Source of the DNA: a virus
Reading direction: 5' to 3' (one strand)
Virus record (IMG/VR): IMGVR_UViG_3300042894_005638
Span: 1 to 49,425 of that record
DNA length: 49,425 nucleotides
Position numbers and translations under genes: made by a program
Notes under the pieces: model-generated
What the model saw: the letters and a program-made list of their open reading frames with translations, nothing else
The model's database searches: none
What the model was told of the DNA's origin: nothing
Shown here: positions 46,977 to 49,425 of the stretch, in pieces
Layout: each line of letters starts with the position of its first letter
How positions within the stretch are numbered: position 1 is the stretch's first letter

Positions 46977-47471
46977 TTATTCTTTTATATATACCCTATC
47001 TGTTGTTCCGTCGTTATAGATGTAAATTAATGATTGATTTAACATAATACTTGTTTCTCTTCCCATAAAATCTACAACCTTTACAATTTCTTTTTTATTT
47101 ACTGTTGTTTCATCAAGTTCTAATACTGAGCAATCGGCAACAAATGTAAGTGCCACTCCTGAATTTAATACTTGTGTTAAACATTGTGGTGTTTGTGGTG
47201 GGAATGGTGGTTGTGTTGCACCTACATATAAACAAACTGTTAATGTAATAGGATAAACTGTATCATTAATAATATAATGATGAACATTTTGAAATCCCAT
47301 ACTGTCAATGTAATCAAGCGTCATATTTCCTGCTCCCGTTGGTGAAACATAAGTGTCCGTTAATGAGTAAGGACATCCCCCTTGATTAAGAACAAAAACA
47401 TTAACGGGGGTTTGTGAGTATGTCATAAAAGACATAACACCGAAGATAAATGATAATAATAAGTTTTTCAT
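46977..47471 (-). CDS. T9SS type A secreted protein, 164 aa
   Basis: Residues 1-19 are a signal peptide (MKNLLLSFIFGVMSFMTYSQ, cut near Ser-Gln). The mature part has paired Cys (GGCPYSL, LTVCLYV, PQCLTQ, DCSVLEL) and many Thr and Val, like small surface adhesin domains. The last 45 residues, KKEIVKVVDFMGRETSIMLN and IYIYNDGTTDRVYIKE, match the Por/T9SS type A sorting tail. The protein should be exported by Sec and then carried across the outer membrane by host T9SS. The upstream region has TATCTTTA, near the host-type -7 element. A terminator follows. Confidence 0.88.
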   Translation of the reverse strand: MKNLLLSFIFGVMSFMTYSQTPVNVFVLNQGGCPYSLTDTYVSPTGAGNMTLDYIDSMGFQNVHHYIINDTVYPITLTVCLYVGATQPPFPPQTPQCLTQVLNSGVALTFVADCSVLELDETTVNKKEIVKVVDFMGRETSIMLNQSLIYIYNDGTTDRVYIKE

Positions 47472-47563
47472 AGTTTTTTTATTTAAAGATAATCATTTTT
47501 TGTGTTTAATCAATAAGAGGATAAGATTAAATTATGAGGTGAATTCCGAAACGAAGTGTAGGA

Positions 47564-47626
47564 CTATGAGCCGAATGAATTAATCTTATACTGAACCATC
47601 ATTACTATTTGTTCTTGTAGGTTCAT
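47564..47626 (-). pseudogene. 20-codon remnant of an MNLQE leader gene
   Basis: MNLQEQIVMMVQYKINSFGS overlaps the stop of the gene at 47623-48144 by the ATGA overlap used throughout this operon. It begins with the same MNLQEQI as its neighbours, then is cut short. It is either a decayed copy of a leader gene or a free leader-like peptide. Confidence 0.45.
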
Positions 47627-48144
47627 CTATTTAAATAACTATCTATTATTTCTTGTACTTCAGGATTGTCTCCTGTGTAAATTATATCAATAATATATTT
47701 GTGTAGTGGGTATATTTCATCGGTTAGTGCTCTTTCCTCAAATTCACCACCTTTACTTGTTCCCATATCATTAGGATCTAAACCATAATAATTAAATGGT
47801 TCTACTTCATATTTTGTTTGTAGTTTTGCTTTATCAACAACAAATATAATATCGCTATTTGAAATAGCTTCACCTGATCCCTTTCCTATTGATTGATCTG
47901 GTTTCCAATTTTTATCTCTTGTAAATGATATTGCACTTTGTTTGTCTGTGTTGGCTAAACTTTTATCAATTTTAAGATATTCATCTGAAGGTTTGGTTCC
48001 GATAAGAGAATCTGAAACTATTATTTTAATTCCTGTTTCAGTTGATGTTTTATGATATAATGGTGTTCCTTGTATATCTTCTAACTTTTCAGATATAACC
48101 CCCATCATTGATTGTATTCTTGATATTTGTTCTTGTAGATTCAT
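47623..48144 (-). CDS. MNLQE-leader protein, ART-like, 173 aa
   Basis: MNLQEQISRIQSMMGVISE/K is a type C leader with an ISE end. The body opens GTPLYHKTSTETGIKII, then QSAISFTRDKNW, and later GGEFEERALTDEIYPLHKYI. A YHKT-type His, an ISFTRD strand and an acidic EERAL segment are features seen in ADP-ribosyltransferase and RNA 2'-phosphotransferase-like folds of phages. With the leader, it would fit an injected effector like T4 Alt. Second candidate of this sort after 30414-30854. It is the distal full-length gene of the MNLQE operon. Confidence 0.6.
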   Translation of the reverse strand: MNLQEQISRIQSMMGVISEKLEDIQGTPLYHKTSTETGIKIIVSDSLIGTKPSDEYLKIDKSLANTDKQSAISFTRDKNWKPDQSIGKGSGEAISNSDIIFVVDKAKLQTKYEVEPFNYYGLDPNDMGTSKGGEFEERALTDEIYPLHKYIIDIIYTGDNPEVQEIIDSYLNR

Positions 48145-48145
48145 A

Positions 48146-49015
48146 TTAATCTAACCATTTAGCGTTTAGTCCAATGTACACATTAGGTTGTATAAACCCA
48201 TCGGGATATTGTATGAATGTTTGTGTAGTTCTGTGCCATCCTTCACCTAACTCATATTTACCATCTTTGGTTTTAAATAAAATAATTGGTTCTTCAGATA
48301 TTCCCTTACTTTGAAGTAACTCTTTTTGTGTTTCGTGTCTTTCGGTATCTTTATCAACATCTTGTCTTACTTCACCTTGTATTCTACTTTCTAACTCTTT
48401 TTTTGTTTTATCGGTAAATATATCCATTGATATTGGAAAATCTTTTTGAAACTCCCATTCTATATCTTTAACATACTCATCAATCCATTCTGTAATACCT
48501 TCATATGTGTTTACATCGTCTGATTGTTTAATCATTTTATAAACCCAATCTCTTATTACATATTCAGGAGTGTTTGGTAGTTTTTCTTTTAACCAATTAA
48601 ACATTCCTTGTCTTGTTTCTGTGACAATCCCCATCATTGATCGTATTCTTGATATTTGTTCTTGTTGATTTCTTTTTGGTGCGTCAGGTCTTTCAAACTC
48701 TTCTTTTGATTCCATTAACTCGTCTTCAAAAACATCATACTCAAACCCATCTTCAAAAACCACTCTATATACTCTTGGACATCCTTCTAAAAGTCTTTCT
48801 AATTTTGTATCCCCACATCCAAGTTCCACAATACTCAAAACTAAAACTTTATTGTGTGTCCTATACCATAATTCCGCATCACAAGATTTAGGGCTCTCAA
48901 AACAATGATATTCAAACCAAAACTTATTCCCTACAACATCATCAGTTGTTTCCGATAATTCTTTAATAACCCCCATCATTGATTGCATTCTTGATATTTG
49001 TTCTTGTAAATTCAT
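48146..49015 (-). CDS. MNLQE-leader protein with internal second leader, 289 aa
   Basis: MNLQEQISRMQSMMGVIKE/L starts the protein. A second copy of the leader, QQEQISRIRSMMGIVTE/T, lies at residues 117-134, so the gene looks like a fusion of two leader genes. The first half (residues 20-110) is a small Cys- and Trp-containing domain. The second half ends in EPIILFKTKDGKYELGEGWH-RTTQ, which resembles the ParB-like or sulfiredoxin-like nucleotide-binding core. It follows its upstream neighbour by one base. Cleavage at both sites would release two peptides. Confidence 0.72.
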   Translation of the reverse strand: MNLQEQISRMQSMMGVIKELSETTDDVVGNKFWFEYHCFESPKSCDAELWYRTHNKVLVLSIVELGCGDTKLERLLEGCPRVYRVVFEDGFEYDVFEDELMESKEEFERPDAPKRNQQEQISRIRSMMGIVTETRQGMFNWLKEKLPNTPEYVIRDWVYKMIKQSDDVNTYEGITEWIDEYVKDIEWEFQKDFPISMDIFTDKTKKELESRIQGEVRQDVDKDTERHETQKELLQSKGISEEPIILFKTKDGKYELGEGWHRTTQTFIQYPDGFIQPNVYIGLNAKWLD

Positions 49016-49016
49016 A

Positions 49017-49343
49017 TTAATCTGTTTTTAGTGTTCTATACATTGATGACATTCTTTTATCATACTGTTTGGTTAAAAACTTAACCACGTCTTCATACCA
49101 CTCAAACCAGTCCACATCTTCAGGTAAATAATATTCTAACTCTAATAACGTTATTAAATCAACTATTACCTCTCTTTTAAATTCTTTTTCGGGTAATAGT
49201 TCTGATCTACCCTTAAGGTTTCTTAAAAATACTGACGATACATAGTTTAATGATGAATTAAACTCATCGTCCATTTTATCTAATGTTTCTGATGGTAATC
49301 TACGTAATATCGTTTTTATAATCTTATTTTCTTGTAGGTTCAT
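49017..49343 (-). CDS. MNLQE-leader protein, 108 aa
   Basis: MNLQENKIIKTILRRLPSE/T begins with the operon's common MNLQE but then diverges; LPSE could be the end site. The rest is a helical acidic domain with many Tyr and Trp (YYLPEDVDWFEWYEDVVKF). Its ATG overlaps the stop of the gene upstream (ATGA), and the next gene begins one base after its stop (TTAATATG), showing strict operon packing. Confidence 0.72.
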   Translation of the reverse strand: MNLQENKIIKTILRRLPSETLDKMDDEFNSSLNYVSSVFLRNLKGRSELLPEKEFKREVIVDLITLLELEYYLPEDVDWFEWYEDVVKFLTKQYDKRMSSMYRTLKTD

Positions 49344-49425
49344 ATTATTTCGTAGTATCTTTCTTTTATTCTACTCCCGTAATGTCTAAGAAGTGGTTTT
49401 CTAATTTTATCATAATAGAAATCGT
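49340..49425 (-). CDS. Partial gene, C terminus only
   Basis: The last 27 codons (DFYYDKIRKPLLRHYGSRIK then ERYYEII) of a gene that continues beyond the window. It is coupled to the next gene by an ATGA overlap and so belongs to the MNLQE operon. Too short to name. Confidence 0.6.
   Translation of the reverse strand, partial: DFYYDKIRKPLLRHYGSRIKERYYEII

Noticed and set aside
1-49425. A bacterial chromosome segment or CRISPR/IS-bearing island instead of a phage
   Set aside because: No insertion sequence, CRISPR array, ribosomal or housekeeping operon is seen; the tRNA cluster with HNH genes, shared promoter boxes and leader proteins across the window fit one phage genome. The T9SS proteins and GMP reductase are the only host-like items.

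Overview
The window looks like part of a large, AT-rich double-stranded DNA bacteriophage genome whose host is a member of the Bacteroidota, probably a flavobacterium-like organism. Evidence for a phage: about 20 tRNA or tRNA-like genes interleaved with HNH homing endonucleases, a DNA methyltransferase with an endonuclease-like partner, a holin-like protein, a lysozyme-like protein, many small orphan genes, and compact packing with 4-base stop/start overlaps. Evidence for the host: promoters of the form TTTG-N19/20-TAnnTTTG, no visible Shine-Dalgarno sequences, and two secreted proteins ending in type IX secretion system (T9SS) sorting domains, a system restricted to Bacteroidota. No terminase, capsid, tail or replication gene is present here, so the phage type cannot be fixed.

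Layout. 1-1400: minus-strand RNA region with two copies of a host-type promoter, each upstream of structured or aberrant tRNA-like sequence. 1400-7900: minus-strand tRNA genes (Leu, Cys, Phe, Trp, Arg, His, Ser, Ile, Asn, Tyr, Lys, Pro, Ser, Gln, Thr) mixed with two HNH endonucleases, an RNase H-like protein, a cysteine-protease-like protein and a putative restriction-modification pair. 7900-21850: large minus-strand proteins (551-806 residues), several starting with short leader peptides and containing hydrophobic segments, plus a double glycosyltransferase. 21900-30900: both strands, including a lipoprotein, a DUF4314-like protein, a zinc metalloprotease-like protein, a thioesterase/GMP reductase pair, a DUF5872-like protein, a holin candidate and an ADP-ribosyltransferase-like protein. 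31100-35950: a 740-residue T9SS type B secreted protein, a lysozyme-like leader protein and an FKBP-type prolyl isomerase. 36000-46300: a run of small minus-strand genes, most with their own TATTTAT box and many with their own terminator, nearly all carrying the leader. 46300-47000: non-coding region rich in palindromes. 47000-49425: a T9SS type A secreted protein and an operon of genes all starting MNLQE.

The main discovery candidate is the leader-peptide system. At least 20 otherwise unrelated proteins begin with one of a few related N-terminal peptides (types MKIIITESQY, RLTESDLARII, EKxxILEMH, QEQISRIQSMMGV, RFKQLLES) that usually end at a (L/I)xE site. This matches the logic of the T4 capsid-targeting sequence, which sends internal proteins and the Alt ADP-ribosyltransferase into the prohead and is cut after (L/I)xE by the prohead protease. 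I infer that the window encodes a large cargo of virion-packaged, injected effector proteins, driven by a phage-specific (A/G)TATTTAT promoter box placed almost on the start codon. A second, host-like promoter class drives the tRNA operons, the restriction pair, a lipoprotein and a few other genes. boxA-like antitermination motifs occur in the tRNA transcripts.
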